A stretch of 64,000 bases of DNA from an uncultured Alphaproteobacteria bacterium (GCA_902621205.1 CACNLH010000005.1:42872-106871), one strand, 5' to 3'. Shown: positions 36,094 to 44,891, numbered from the stretch's first letter. Numbers and translations are program-made. The notes: generated from the sequence alone by a model not told the origin.

Positions 36094-36924
36094 ATGATAA
36101 CAAAGCATAATATTTCTTCACTATTTGAATTTGTAAAAAAACAAAAAAAATCAAATATCTTAAGAATTGATTTAATTAACAAATCGTTTGTACTTAGTCA
36201 ACATTCTAAAACCAATCATATTTTAATTGATAAAAATGGCGTTAATTTTAATTGTAAGATTGAAAAAAAAATAAATGAAATAGCACAAATTTTGTTACCA
36301 ATATTGATGATAAAAAAAAAATTCTATATAGGTCAAATTGGGCAAAGCTTAGACGGTAAAATTGCACTTTTAAACGGCAATTCTCATTACATTAATGACA
36401 AAAATAGTATTTCATACCTTCATAGTCTTCGTTCAGTGTGTGATGCAGTTATAGTTGGTGTAAATACAATAAAAAAAGATAATCCCTTGCTCACTACAAG
36501 AGCAATTAAGGGCTCAAATCCTCAGAGGATAATTATAGACCCGTCTCTAAAATTAACGAATAACTATCAAATATTTAAAGATGGTTTTTCAAATATCATA
36601 TTTACACACTCTAATATTAAAAAGAATTTAAATAATACACAAATTTATAAATTACCTGAAAGAAATTTCACAAATCTTATATACAAACATATAAATAATT
36701 TAGGTTTTAAGTTCGTATTAGTAGAAGGTGGTTCTAAAACTATATCTAAATTTCTTGAGAATAAATTATTAGATATTATGCAATTTATAATAGCACCTAC
36801 AATTATTGGTTCTGGTATTAATTCTATAAATATAAAACCTATAACAAATTTAAAAAAAGTTATTAGAACAAAAAATAAAATTTATAAATTTGGCGAAGAA
36901 ATGATAGTAAGTTTAGAGTTTTAA
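36094..36924 (+). CDS. RibD C-terminal-type pyrimidine/pterin reductase without deaminase domain
   Basis: The reductase half of RibD reduces the ribosyl side chain with NADPH; DHFR-like relatives reduce pterins. The signature is clear: SLDGKIAL at 85-92, then LRSVCDAVIVGVNTIKKDNP at 112-131, and LVEGGS near 209. The first 75 residues show neither the HxE nor the PCxxxxxxC zinc motif of the RibD deaminase, and I do not recognise them. Divergent from the GTP cyclohydrolase gene with a 41-bp gap, convergent with the methyltransferase (12-bp overlap). Confidence 0.85.
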   Translation: MITKHNISSLFEFVKKQKKSNILRIDLINKSFVLSQHSKTNHILIDKNGVNFNCKIEKKINEIAQILLPILMIKKKFYIGQIGQSLDGKIALLNGNSHYINDKNSISYLHSLRSVCDAVIVGVNTIKKDNPLLTTRAIKGSNPQRIIIDPSLKLTNNYQIFKDGFSNIIFTHSNIKKNLNNTQIYKLPERNFTNLIYKHINNLGFKFVLVEGGSKTISKFLENKLLDIMQFIIAPTIIGSGINSINIKPITNLKKVIRTKNKIYKFGEEMIVSLEF

Positions 36925-37701
36925 AGCTAAAAAATCTTTATTTCTTAGAAATAATTTTGATTTATTTTTTTTAATATTTTCCCTTCTAAAATCTAACCAT
37001 CTATCTAATGATATCTTATTTTTTTCAAGTACATTTTCACAAAAATCTAAAAACATATTTTGAAATTTTTTATTCTTTGATACATCCCAACTCGAGTCAA
37101 AAACAAATGTTTTGTGTGTTTTATAAAACAATTTATTAATTATTTGACTACAGTTTTTACCAACTGCTTTTTGCCCAATACCTTTATCTGACTCCTGATC
37201 TTTATTAAATAGATTTAAAACGTATTGATCATCTTTATGTTTTGGGTGAAATTTAAAAAATCCATCATAATTAATCGAAAAATATATAACTTTTGTATTT
37301 AGATTTTGTTTTTTAAATCCTAAATACCAATTTTTTGGCATTATATCTAAATACGCTGATCCTGTAATAATATCGTATTTTTCAAATTTAAAACTTTTTA
37401 TATTTTTGATTAAATCAAATTTTTTATAATTTATATTTATAATTTTATTCTTATTATTTGTTTTTTTCTTAAATTCTTTGATTGAATCAAATGATATGTC
37501 TATCATATCCCATGATTGCCTTTTTTTTAGTTTAGGGTACAGATATCTATAGTTGGAACCTGTTCCACATCCCAAATCAGCGATAGACAATATTTTGTAG
37601 TCTTGAAAATATTTATTAATTTTTTCTATAATTTTTTTATTTCTTGAATCTTTATCAATTTTCTCTCGAAGAAATAGCCAATCATTATTAAATTTATGCA
37701 T
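36913..37701 (-). CDS. SAM-dependent methyltransferase, class I
   Basis: A Rossmann-fold methyltransferase with motif I SIADLGCGTGSN (about 40-51), an acidic strand-2 end in MIDIS, and FDLIKNI followed by YDIITGSAYLD, the post-I and motif IV region. 262 residues. The substrate is unknown; last gene of the reverse operon dehydrogenase - PTPS-like - glycosyltransferase - methyltransferase, overlapping the glycosyltransferase by 8 bp, so it probably modifies the same product. Confidence 0.85.
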   Translation of the reverse strand: MHKFNNDWLFLREKIDKDSRNKKIIEKINKYFQDYKILSIADLGCGTGSNYRYLYPKLKKRQSWDMIDISFDSIKEFKKKTNNKNKIININYKKFDLIKNIKSFKFEKYDIITGSAYLDIMPKNWYLGFKKQNLNTKVIYFSINYDGFFKFHPKHKDDQYVLNLFNKDQESDKGIGQKAVGKNCSQIINKLFYKTHKTFVFDSSWDVSKNKKFQNMFLDFCENVLEKNKISLDRWLDFRRENIKKNKSKLFLRNKDFLALKL

Positions 37702-38737
37702 CTTTTATTATCTTGATAAAAAGATTCCCAGATTGTATTGGTGTTAAAAATTTTCTTTTATTTTGTGATAATTTTTTTGATAAATCTGAATTAAATGCAT
37801 TTTTAGTAATTAATTTTGATAAACTTTTTTCTTTGAAATTATTTAAGTAGATAATTCCATCCTTTTTTAGAGTACTCATAATTGTTTTAGTTTTATATGT
37901 AATAATCATTTTTTTGAGTTGAAGGGCATTAGCAAGTGACATACCAAAACCCTCATATTTACTTACCGAGACATAGAAGTCACACTTAGAATATAGTTTT
38001 GATAATAAATTAGTCGATACATTACTATGAAACTTAACTTTTTTACTTAATCTATAATTACTTATAATTTTTAGTAATCTATTATAGTATTTACTTTCTC
38101 TAGTTATATCTCCTACAATATTTAATTTTATTTTATCCATGTATCTTAATTCGTTTAACAGATAATGATAATTTTTTCTCTCAATAATACTTCCCACAGA
38201 AAGTAAATTAATATTTTTATCCCTTTTTAATTTGTATTTTTTTAATTTTTCTATTCCAGGCTCTACAACTTTAATTTTTCGCTTATTAATTTTAAATTTT
38301 TCAAAAATAAGTTGTTTTGTATCATTTGAAGTGACAATTATTTTTTTCGTTTTCTTATATAATTTTTTAGCGTTCTTAAGAAAAAATTGACTTTGATTAC
38401 CATTAAATTCTAGATAAAGAGGGTGGTGTATAAGAGCTATTACTACAAATCTATCTAAATAGTTTATTATACTATCAATACACTCAAAAACTAATCCATC
38501 AAAAATTAGTACTGCATTATCTGGTAATTTTTCTAAAGTTTTTTTTAGATTTTTTAAGTCATTTTCTTTAGGAAAGGGAAAGCTGTTAGCAAGTTCGATG
38601 GCATTTAAATTAAATTTAATTTTTTTTGCTCTTTTTAATATATTTTTTTCATAAATGTAACCTCCTGTTTTTGTATTAATATCACCCGGATAAATAAAAT
38701 AATAAGATTTATTGTGTATTACTGATCTCTTGTTCAT
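37694..38737 (-). CDS. GT-B glycosyltransferase (GT4-like)
   Basis: A 347-residue transferase with a GGYIYE front near residue 25 and a C-terminal nucleotide-sugar domain (LLSVGSIIERKNY at 178-190, IVGD, YEGFGMSLANA at 261-271). The GT4 EX7E motif is incomplete: Glu262 is present but the second Glu is Asn270. It overlaps the PTPS-like gene by 29 bp and the methyltransferase by 8 bp. Placement points to glycosylation of a small molecule rather than of polysaccharide; this is inference. Confidence 0.85.
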   Translation of the reverse strand: MNKRSVIHNKSYYFIYPGDINTKTGGYIYEKNILKRAKKIKFNLNAIELANSFPFPKENDLKNLKKTLEKLPDNAVLIFDGLVFECIDSIINYLDRFVVIALIHHPLYLEFNGNQSQFFLKNAKKLYKKTKKIIVTSNDTKQLIFEKFKINKRKIKVVEPGIEKLKKYKLKRDKNINLLSVGSIIERKNYHYLLNELRYMDKIKLNIVGDITRESKYYNRLLKIISNYRLSKKVKFHSNVSTNLLSKLYSKCDFYVSVSKYEGFGMSLANALQLKKMIITYKTKTIMSTLKKDGIIYLNNFKEKSLSKLITKNAFNSDLSKKLSQNKRKFLTPIQSGNLFIKIIKDA

Positions 38738-39116
38738 AAGAAGCCCAAGCTACATTTGACTCAGTTAAAATAATTTTAATTTTATGCAACTTGTTAAAAT
38801 CTTCTATGTAATCTTTTTGTAATTTATCGCATATTCTATCAAAAATATCTTTAGCAAGAAATTCCGTAGAGGTAATTATATTTTTAAATTCTTCAACTTC
38901 GTCTAAATTTTTATAACTATAAAATTTTAATACGTCGGAGAGAATTTCTGTTACAACCCCGAGATCCATAATAATGTTATATTTGTTAATCTCTTTTGCA
39001 TAAAACTCAGCATCAACTATGTAGGTCGCTCCATGCATATTCTGTGCTGGTCCAAAAACCTCACCCGGGAGAGAATGTGCAATTAAAATATTATTTCGAA
39101 CAGTAATTGAATACAT
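38709..39116 (-). CDS. 6-pyruvoyl-tetrahydropterin synthase/QueD-like protein with altered metal site
   Basis: Family members act on dihydroneopterin triphosphate to give pyruvoyl- or carboxy-tetrahydropterin. The 135-residue fold is recognisable by AHSLPGE, MHGATYIVDAEF, MDLGVVTEIL, STEFLAKDIFDRI and IILTESNVAWASYE. Two zinc histidines are kept (His14, His28) but the HGH motif is HGA (Ala30), and the catalytic cysteine region before it has no Cys. Either another residue serves or the reaction differs. It is 1 bp after the dehydrogenase gene in the reverse operon. Confidence 0.82.
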   Translation of the reverse strand: MYSITVRNNILIAHSLPGEVFGPAQNMHGATYIVDAEFYAKEINKYNIIMDLGVVTEILSDVLKFYSYKNLDEVEEFKNIITSTEFLAKDIFDRICDKLQKDYIEDFNKLHKIKIILTESNVAWASYEQEISNTQ

Positions 39117-39117
39117 T

Positions 39118-40080
39118 TTAATACTTTATAGCATGCATTATGCTTTCTGGATTATTTAATATTGAAATATAATCTTTCTCTAGATCCTTAAAGTCACTTT
39201 CAGTGTTTATTAATTTAAGAAGTTGGTTATTAGATAAAGCATTAATTGCTAAATTCAATCTCTTTTTATAATCATATTTTTTTGATAAATATTCTGGAAT
39301 ATTTGAAACTTGAGAACCAATAATTTTTAATCTCTTTGAGTGAAAATTACCTCCTAAATTTATATGACCTTTTCTATTTCCATACCAACTAGCCTCAATA
39401 AATTTTCCCTCTAAATTTAATTTTTTTAGTGATTGGTTCAATACATCATAATTAGATGTTGTATTAATAATAATATCTAAATCTTTAATTTTTTTAAAAT
39501 TAATAAATTTTAGTCCTAAAATATTAGCAAATTTCTTCTTTTTAATATTTATGTCAGTAATAAAGACATTTTTAAATTTTAGTAATTTATAATAGTAGGC
39601 AGTTAAAATACCAACAGAGCCCATCCCTATTATTAATATTTTGTTATTTAATTTTGCTTGAGAGTCCCAAAAGATATTAATAGCTGTTTCCATATTTGCT
39701 GTTAGTAAATATTTTCGAATATCACCATTACCTTTTAAAATATTCACATTATTTATATCAATCTTAAATAGTGACTGATGAGGGTAAAGGCAGAATGTAT
39801 TTTTATTTAAATATTTTTTTGGGCCTTCAACTATTTTACCAACATTAATGTAACCGTATTTAATTGGAAAAGAAAAAGATCCCTCTTGAAAAGGAGATTT
39901 CATTATATCGAACTGATCTTTGCTAATATTACCAGATGCTACCAATCTCTCAGTACCCTTACTAATTCCTGAATAAAGAGTTTTTACAAGAACAGTTTTA
40001 GAATTTTTTTTATAGTTTAGTATTTTTTTCTTAATAATTGCTTTATTTTCATTCTTAAGCCATAGAGAATAAGTTTCCAT
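39118..40080 (-). CDS. Medium-chain zinc-type dehydrogenase family oxidoreductase
   Basis: A 320-residue medium-chain dehydrogenase with the front GISKGTERLVASG, the segment FPIKYGYINVGKIVEG, a Rossmann motif IIGMGSVGILTAYY and the late ASWYGNRKGHINLGGNFHSKRL. The usual GHE zinc motif is not seen. The subfamily resembles dehydrogenases found next to PTPS-like and glycosyltransferase genes in Alphaproteobacteria. I start at ATG 40080; a GTG at 40107 adds nine hydrophobic residues. First gene of the reverse operon, divergent from the creatininase gene. Confidence 0.82.
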   Translation of the reverse strand: METYSLWLKNENKAIIKKKILNYKKNSKTVLVKTLYSGISKGTERLVASGNISKDQFDIMKSPFQEGSFSFPIKYGYINVGKIVEGPKKYLNKNTFCLYPHQSLFKIDINNVNILKGNGDIRKYLLTANMETAINIFWDSQAKLNNKILIIGMGSVGILTAYYYKLLKFKNVFITDINIKKKKFANILGLKFINFKKIKDLDIIINTTSNYDVLNQSLKKLNLEGKFIEASWYGNRKGHINLGGNFHSKRLKIIGSQVSNIPEYLSKKYDYKKRLNLAINALSNNQLLKLINTESDFKDLEKDYISILNNPESIMHAIKY

Positions 40081-40109
40081 AATAATTATATAAATGTTAA
40101 ATATCACTT

Positions 40110-40868
40110 ATGCTATCAAAGTTTTGGTCCGATTTAACATCAGCAGATATTAGTAAATTAGGTAAAAATAAAATACTTATTCTCCCATTTTCATCTGTAG
40201 AACAACATGGAGAACACCTTCCATCAGGTACTGATAAATTGATATTAGATGGAATTTTAAATACTTTTATTATGAAATATCCCAAACTTAATAAATATTT
40301 AATTCTACCAAATATCTCAATAGGTTCAGCGAGTGAGCATAATTGCTTTGAGGGCACTCTATCTTCGAACTCTACAAATTATATTGATTATATTATCAGC
40401 ATAGTTGGTGAGTTATGTATTCGTAGATATAAAAAATTTATCTTTTTAAATAGTCATGGCGGACAAATTAGTCACTTAGATATAGCTGCAAAAGAAATTA
40501 AAAGTAGATATAAAGCTGTCGATATTGTTAAGGCACATTATTTTTTATTTAAAGATTTTGAAAAAATTATTCCAAAAAAGGAATTACTTTATGGATATCA
40601 TGGAGGTGAATTTGAAACATCAATAATGCTCCACCTTTATCCAGAATTGATAAAATTAAATAAAATTAAAAGAAACAAACTCTCATCTGACTTTAAATCT
40701 AAAAAAATAATTTCTTATGAAAGAACAATTAAAAGAGCTTGGAATACAAAAGATTTGTCCAAGACAGGTATAATTGGCAATCCTACAAAATCCTCTGCAG
40801 ATAAAGGAAAAAGAATTCTAGATCTTACATCAAGAACTTTAAAAAAAATAATTGATGAAATGAAGTAG
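40110..40868 (+). CDS. Creatininase-family amidohydrolase
   Basis: The family holds creatininase, the archaeal riboflavin/F420 deformylase ArfB and the MftE peptidase. Metal ligands are all visible: Glu31 and His33 in VEQHGEHLP, Asp42 in GTDKLI, His116 in NSHGGQ, and Glu167 in HGGEFETS. 252 residues. Beside a GTP cyclohydrolase II and a PTPS-like gene, a deformylase or cyclic amide hydrolase role on a pyrimidine or pterin is plausible, but unproven. Its stop abuts the tRNA-Cys gene. Confidence 0.88.
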   Translation: MLSKFWSDLTSADISKLGKNKILILPFSSVEQHGEHLPSGTDKLILDGILNTFIMKYPKLNKYLILPNISIGSASEHNCFEGTLSSNSTNYIDYIISIVGELCIRRYKKFIFLNSHGGQISHLDIAAKEIKSRYKAVDIVKAHYFLFKDFEKIIPKKELLYGYHGGEFETSIMLHLYPELIKLNKIKRNKLSSDFKSKKIISYERTIKRAWNTKDLSKTGIIGNPTKSSADKGKRILDLTSRTLKKIIDEMK

Positions 40869-40942
40869 TGGAGGCCCACCCCGGAATCGAACCGAGCTAC
40901 AAGGATTTGCAGTCCTCTGCATAACCAATCTGCCAGCGGGCC
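40869..40942 (-). tRNA. tRNA-Cys (anticodon GCA)
   Basis: On the reverse strand GGCCCGC (40942-40936) pairs with GTGGGCC (40879-40873), with one G-T pair. The anticodon loop CTGCAAA lies between GGA and TCC, giving GCA. The T loop reads GTTCGATTC and TCCA closes the molecule with CCA encoded. It touches the stop of the creatininase gene on the other strand with no gap. Confidence 0.96.
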
Positions 40943-40963
40943 ATAAAACTTAGCATAACACTT

Positions 40964-41662
40964 TTATTGATATTTGTAATCGGGATTAGTGCCAGATGTG
41001 TATTCTATACCATCAATTACTACTTTTGGCCAAGTACCAATTCCAATAAGTTTGGGTCTTGACTCCAGATAATCTAAAATACCTTGAATCTTTTCAAAAT
41101 CGCTCATAAATTTTTTTAACTTTGGAAAGTTATCTAAAATTTTATCATCTAATAGCAATGCTAGTGAAACATGATGATAAACATTAAAGTCACAATAAAA
41201 TGCTCTTTCTCCTAAAAAAAAATTACCTTCATATTTACTTAGTAACTTTTCAAAATTTGTAAAAGCTTTGGGTAAAATTTCATCTAAAAGATTTTTTTTA
41301 TTCTTTAAGTGCATTTCACCAACCCAAACATTTATTGTTGGATTTAAAGGAAAAAATAAATCATGGGCAGACTCAAATATGGAGTCAGCATATGCTACCA
41401 TTTCCTCATTATTGGGGATATTGTTTGTAAGTTTAGCTATATATCTTGAGATAGTATTGCTTTGCCATATTTCAATTTTCTCATCTATAACAAGCAAAGG
41501 TAATCTATGAAAAATCACCTCTTTTTTGACATCACCCCATGGTTTATTAAAATAATCCCATGCCATTTCATATGAATATTCGATACCCGCAGTATGTAGC
41601 ATCATCCTTGGAGCCTCACACAAAGCTCTAAGATTGAAATAGATTAACTGTAGTTTAGACAT
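40964..41662 (-). CDS. Glutathione S-transferase family protein
   Basis: A 232-residue GST. The thioredoxin-like N-domain starts LQLIYFNLRALCEAPRMML, where Tyr8 matches the catalytic tyrosine of sigma-type GSTs, and LPLLVID then WQSNTISRYIA give the glutathione-binding SN(A/T)I region. The helical C-domain (about 85-215) follows. Substrate unknown. It is divergent from the glutamine-synthetase-like gene with a 39-bp gap. Confidence 0.88.
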   Translation of the reverse strand: MSKLQLIYFNLRALCEAPRMMLHTAGIEYSYEMAWDYFNKPWGDVKKEVIFHRLPLLVIDEKIEIWQSNTISRYIAKLTNNIPNNEEMVAYADSIFESAHDLFFPLNPTINVWVGEMHLKNKKNLLDEILPKAFTNFEKLLSKYEGNFFLGERAFYCDFNVYHHVSLALLLDDKILDNFPKLKKFMSDFEKIQGILDYLESRPKLIGIGTWPKVVIDGIEYTSGTNPDYKYQ

Positions 41663-41701
41663 AAAGTTTATATTAATATTTTTATATTATAAATATTTGA
41701 C

Positions 41702-43087
41702 ATGAAAACTAAAAATTATTTATCTGAAGCACAAAATTTTCTGAAAAGAAATACACAAGTAAAATCATTCGATATTGTAATGCATGACTGTAATGGTGTA
41801 GGTCGTGGAAAAATAATTAGAAGAAATGAGTTATTAAATTTGTATAAGTCAGGCAGGCAATTTCCTCTTTCATTACTTGGAATGGATATTACTGGTGAGG
41901 ATACACCTGAAACAGGATTGATTTTAGAGCAAGGTGATGGTGACATAAAAGCTTGGCCTATACCATCATCACTTAAGTTATTGCATAACAGCAAACCACC
42001 AAGAGGTGAGTTATTCATGAACATGTATGATATTGATGGAAAAAAATTGTTAACAGATCCAAGAAATATTTTGGAAAATAAAATTCAAGATTTTAAAAAA
42101 AAAGGAATTAATTTTTATGCAGCATTTGAGCTAGAATTTTTTCTTGTTTCAAATGAATTGGATGAGTATGGAAAACTCAAACCAGCAAAATCTATACTTG
42201 GAAAAAGAGCATCAATTAAAAAGACAGATGTATATTCAGTAGATCATCTCCATGGTATGTTACCTTTAATTGATGATATTTATGAAGCTACAAAACTTGC
42301 AAAAATAGATGTTGAAACTATTATTTCAGAGTACGCACCCGGTCAATACGAATTAACATTAAAACATCAAAAATCATTACTAAAAGCTGCTGATGATATT
42401 TTAAGGCTAAAAAGAATTATAAGAGCACAAGCAAGAAAACATGGAGTCACTGCATGTTTTATGGCAAAACCTATGGAAAATATTTCTGGTTCTGGAATGC
42501 ATTTTCATATTTCACTTTATGATCAAAAAGAAAAAAATATTTTTGCCGAAAGAAATAATGAAAAAATAAATAAAAATCTTAATTATGCACTTGGGGGGCT
42601 TTCAAAAACCATGGGTGAAAGTATGTTGATATTCGCACCAAATGCTAATAGTTGGAGGAGGTTTGTTTCAGGGTCTTATGCACCAACAAAGCCTAATTGG
42701 GGAATAGATAACAGATCAGTTGCTTTTCGAATACCAAGTAGTAATAAAAATAATAGAAGGATAGAACATAGAGTCTCTGGAATTGATGCAAACCCATATT
42801 TAGTAGCCTTAACTATAATTTCAGCAATTGAATTAGGAATTCAAAATAAAATTTCTCCAGATAAACAAACAACCGGAAATGCTTATTTAAAGAAAAATAA
42901 TCAAAAATACAAAATTCCTTCTGACTGGAATTCATCAATTATGCTATCTAAGAAATCCTCTTTTTTAAAACAAACTTTAGGCCCAGAATTACATAAGGCG
43001 TTTATAGCCATTAAGGAAATGGAATATCATAAATTTGCTAGTACTATATCAGAATTAGATATTGATTTATATTTAGATGCTATTTAA
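41702..43087 (+). CDS. Glutamine synthetase-family amide ligase (PuuA/GlnA-like)
   Basis: ATP-dependent glutamate-amine ligase. The fold motifs are present: FELEFFLV near 140, EYAPGQYELTL near 215, the SGSGMHFHISL catalytic strand, NSWRRFVSGSYAPTKPNW and RIEHRVSGIDANPY. At 461 residues with FPLSLLGMDITGED in the N-terminal beta-grasp it resembles gamma-glutamylputrescine synthetase and related amine ligases more than housekeeping GlnA; the adenylylation tyrosine loop is not obvious. The amine cannot be told. Converges on the PanB-like gene. Confidence 0.87.
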   Translation: MKTKNYLSEAQNFLKRNTQVKSFDIVMHDCNGVGRGKIIRRNELLNLYKSGRQFPLSLLGMDITGEDTPETGLILEQGDGDIKAWPIPSSLKLLHNSKPPRGELFMNMYDIDGKKLLTDPRNILENKIQDFKKKGINFYAAFELEFFLVSNELDEYGKLKPAKSILGKRASIKKTDVYSVDHLHGMLPLIDDIYEATKLAKIDVETIISEYAPGQYELTLKHQKSLLKAADDILRLKRIIRAQARKHGVTACFMAKPMENISGSGMHFHISLYDQKEKNIFAERNNEKINKNLNYALGGLSKTMGESMLIFAPNANSWRRFVSGSYAPTKPNWGIDNRSVAFRIPSSNKNNRRIEHRVSGIDANPYLVALTIISAIELGIQNKISPDKQTTGNAYLKKNNQKYKIPSDWNSSIMLSKKSSFLKQTLGPELHKAFIAIKEMEYHKFASTISELDIDLYLDAI

Positions 43088-43865
43088 CTTTATCTAGAAA
43101 ATCATAAAGCTCTTTTTCTTCCATTTTAATAAGATGTTTATCTTCAGGGTATACACCACTATTAAATTCATCAACAAACATCTTAAAACCTTTTATTCTT
43201 AATTCTTGTAATTCTCTCTCTTTAATTTCTAAATCTACATATTTTTTTGCATGTCGAGGATAATGACCAACGTTTGTACCAAGTATATCATTACAAAATA
43301 AATATTGTGTATCACACACATCACCACAACCCATACCCATAGTTATCATTTTAGTATTCTTTGTTATAAATTCTGCAAGCTCAACTGGTACCACCTCAAC
43401 TTCTACGCAAGCCGCTCCAGCATTTTCGAGATCTTTTACTTTTTGATATACTTTAAAAGCTTCGTTTGATGTTTTTCCTATAGCTCTGTAATTAGTCCAT
43501 GTTGCAATATTTGGGACTAATCCAACGTGTGCAGTTACAGGTATTCCCTCTTTTGCCATAGCTTCAATAAAGTTAATTGAGTGTGAACAATAAATAGCAT
43601 CTGCTCCCATTTCCATTATTTCAAAACCTTTTTTTATTGCCTCTTGAGGAGAACTCACCAACCCATGTTTAAGACCAACAGATAAAAATGCTGTTGGAGC
43701 AACTTTTCTTACATCCTTGAAATGATGATCGGGTTCACAGGAAATTATTTCAATTCCTGCCTTATAGGCAGCTTCTGCCTCTTTTGCTGTATCTATATGA
43801 GTTTGAGGCCACTTCTTTTTCCCTTTTTGACTCCATAAATCAAAAACGGTAGTTCTTTTAGCCAT
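43080..43865 (-). CDS. Divergent PanB-like (ketopantoate hydroxymethyltransferase) homologue
   Basis: The TIM-barrel C-terminal half follows PanB: TAHVGLVPN (family GHLGLTPQ), VEVVPVELAEFIT with the Glu157 counterpart of the catalytic Glu, MGMGCGDVCDTQYL and NSGVYP. The N-terminal half does not: where PanB has VGDSL and DLPF with magnesium aspartates, this has SCEPDHHF and TAFLSV, and the substrate lysine region is YCSHS. It may be a different aldol-type or phosphoenolpyruvate-mutase-like enzyme. It overlaps the desaturase gene by 8 bp, so the two probably act together. Confidence 0.75.
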   Translation of the reverse strand: MAKRTTVFDLWSQKGKKKWPQTHIDTAKEAEAAYKAGIEIISCEPDHHFKDVRKVAPTAFLSVGLKHGLVSSPQEAIKKGFEIMEMGADAIYCSHSINFIEAMAKEGIPVTAHVGLVPNIATWTNYRAIGKTSNEAFKVYQKVKDLENAGAACVEVEVVPVELAEFITKNTKMITMGMGCGDVCDTQYLFCNDILGTNVGHYPRHAKKYVDLEIKERELQELRIKGFKMFVDEFNSGVYPEDKHLIKMEEKELYDFLDKVK

Positions 43866-44850
43866 TGTTATTAGATGGAACGGCTACTTGTAATTCATAT
43901 GAAGGGTTTTTTGCTTGTTTTAAAATAGTAGGGATGATTTCAGAGTATGCTCCCCATAAACCTTTTTTTGCAGGAGGCATCTGATCTTTAATTAATTGGT
44001 GCAGTTTAGGCAAATTATGCGATGGCACAGTAGGGAACATATGATGTTCAATATGATATTCCATCTGCCAATATAAAAAACTGAAGATCGGGTTTAAATG
44101 CATTGTCCTAGTACTATATCTATGGTCTTTTATATTATCTTTAAGCCCAGTATGTTGAGTTAATCCAAAAAGTCTTTTGAGTGTTATCCCATAAAAGTTT
44201 GGAAGTAAAAAATATAAAACCGGCAACCAAGACTGAAAAGCAATTGACATTAAAATTAATAAGATCCAAATACCAACATGTAATCTTGAAGAGTTTATGC
44301 ATTTTTGATGTTCTTTTTCAGGAATTACTTGTTTCATTACTTCTGTTTTTTTGCCTAAAGCATGAAGAATAGTCTCGTATTGAGTTGTTTTTTTAAAATT
44401 AATTATGTCAAAGAAAGGTATGAATAAACTGAAAAAGTAAAAAACATCAGTTGGTCTTCTAATTGCTATTTCAAAATCAAGAGGATCATCAAAATAAGTA
44501 TAACCATGATGACGAAAATGTGACCATCTCCATCTTACTGGTTCAAATCCATTCATATAACTTCCAATTTGATAAAAAAAGTTATTCCAATAGTTGGTTT
44601 TAAAAGCTGTTTTATGTCCTGTTTCGTGCCAAATAGGATCTGCGCAATTCCATATATTTCCATAAATTAAAAAAAATAATAAAGACCACCAAGTCCCCCA
44701 TGTCATATAAGCTAAAACACCGAATACAATTAAAGACCCAAAGAAAATAAACATGTGTTTAAAACCTTGATAATCCGACTTCTTAAGAAGTTTTACAAAT
44801 TCTTCTTTATCAACGTCACAATGATGCCATTTGTCTAAGTCAACTTTCAT
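43858..44850 (-). CDS. Membrane fatty-acid desaturase family protein
   Basis: A di-iron membrane desaturase or hydroxylase, 330 residues. The three histidine boxes are HETGH (75-79), HFRHH (111-115) and HIEHH near 271, followed by MFPTVPSHNLPKLH, the usual ending. About four hydrophobic segments lie between them. The substrate (acyl lipid, acyl-CoA or another lipid) cannot be told. It is first of the pair with the PanB-like gene. Confidence 0.87.
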   Translation of the reverse strand: MKVDLDKWHHCDVDKEEFVKLLKKSDYQGFKHMFIFFGSLIVFGVLAYMTWGTWWSLLFFLIYGNIWNCADPIWHETGHKTAFKTNYWNNFFYQIGSYMNGFEPVRWRWSHFRHHGYTYFDDPLDFEIAIRRPTDVFYFFSLFIPFFDIINFKKTTQYETILHALGKKTEVMKQVIPEKEHQKCINSSRLHVGIWILLILMSIAFQSWLPVLYFLLPNFYGITLKRLFGLTQHTGLKDNIKDHRYSTRTMHLNPIFSFLYWQMEYHIEHHMFPTVPSHNLPKLHQLIKDQMPPAKKGLWGAYSEIIPTILKQAKNPSYELQVAVPSNNNG

Positions 44851-44891
44851 TTACAAAAAAAATACCATAAATTAAAAAAAAATAAATAAGG

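Noticed and set aside
34934..36924. Canonical riboflavin operon
   Set aside because: No ribE, ribH or deaminase is present, the RibB domain is degenerate, and the flanking genes are pterin- and glycosylation-type.
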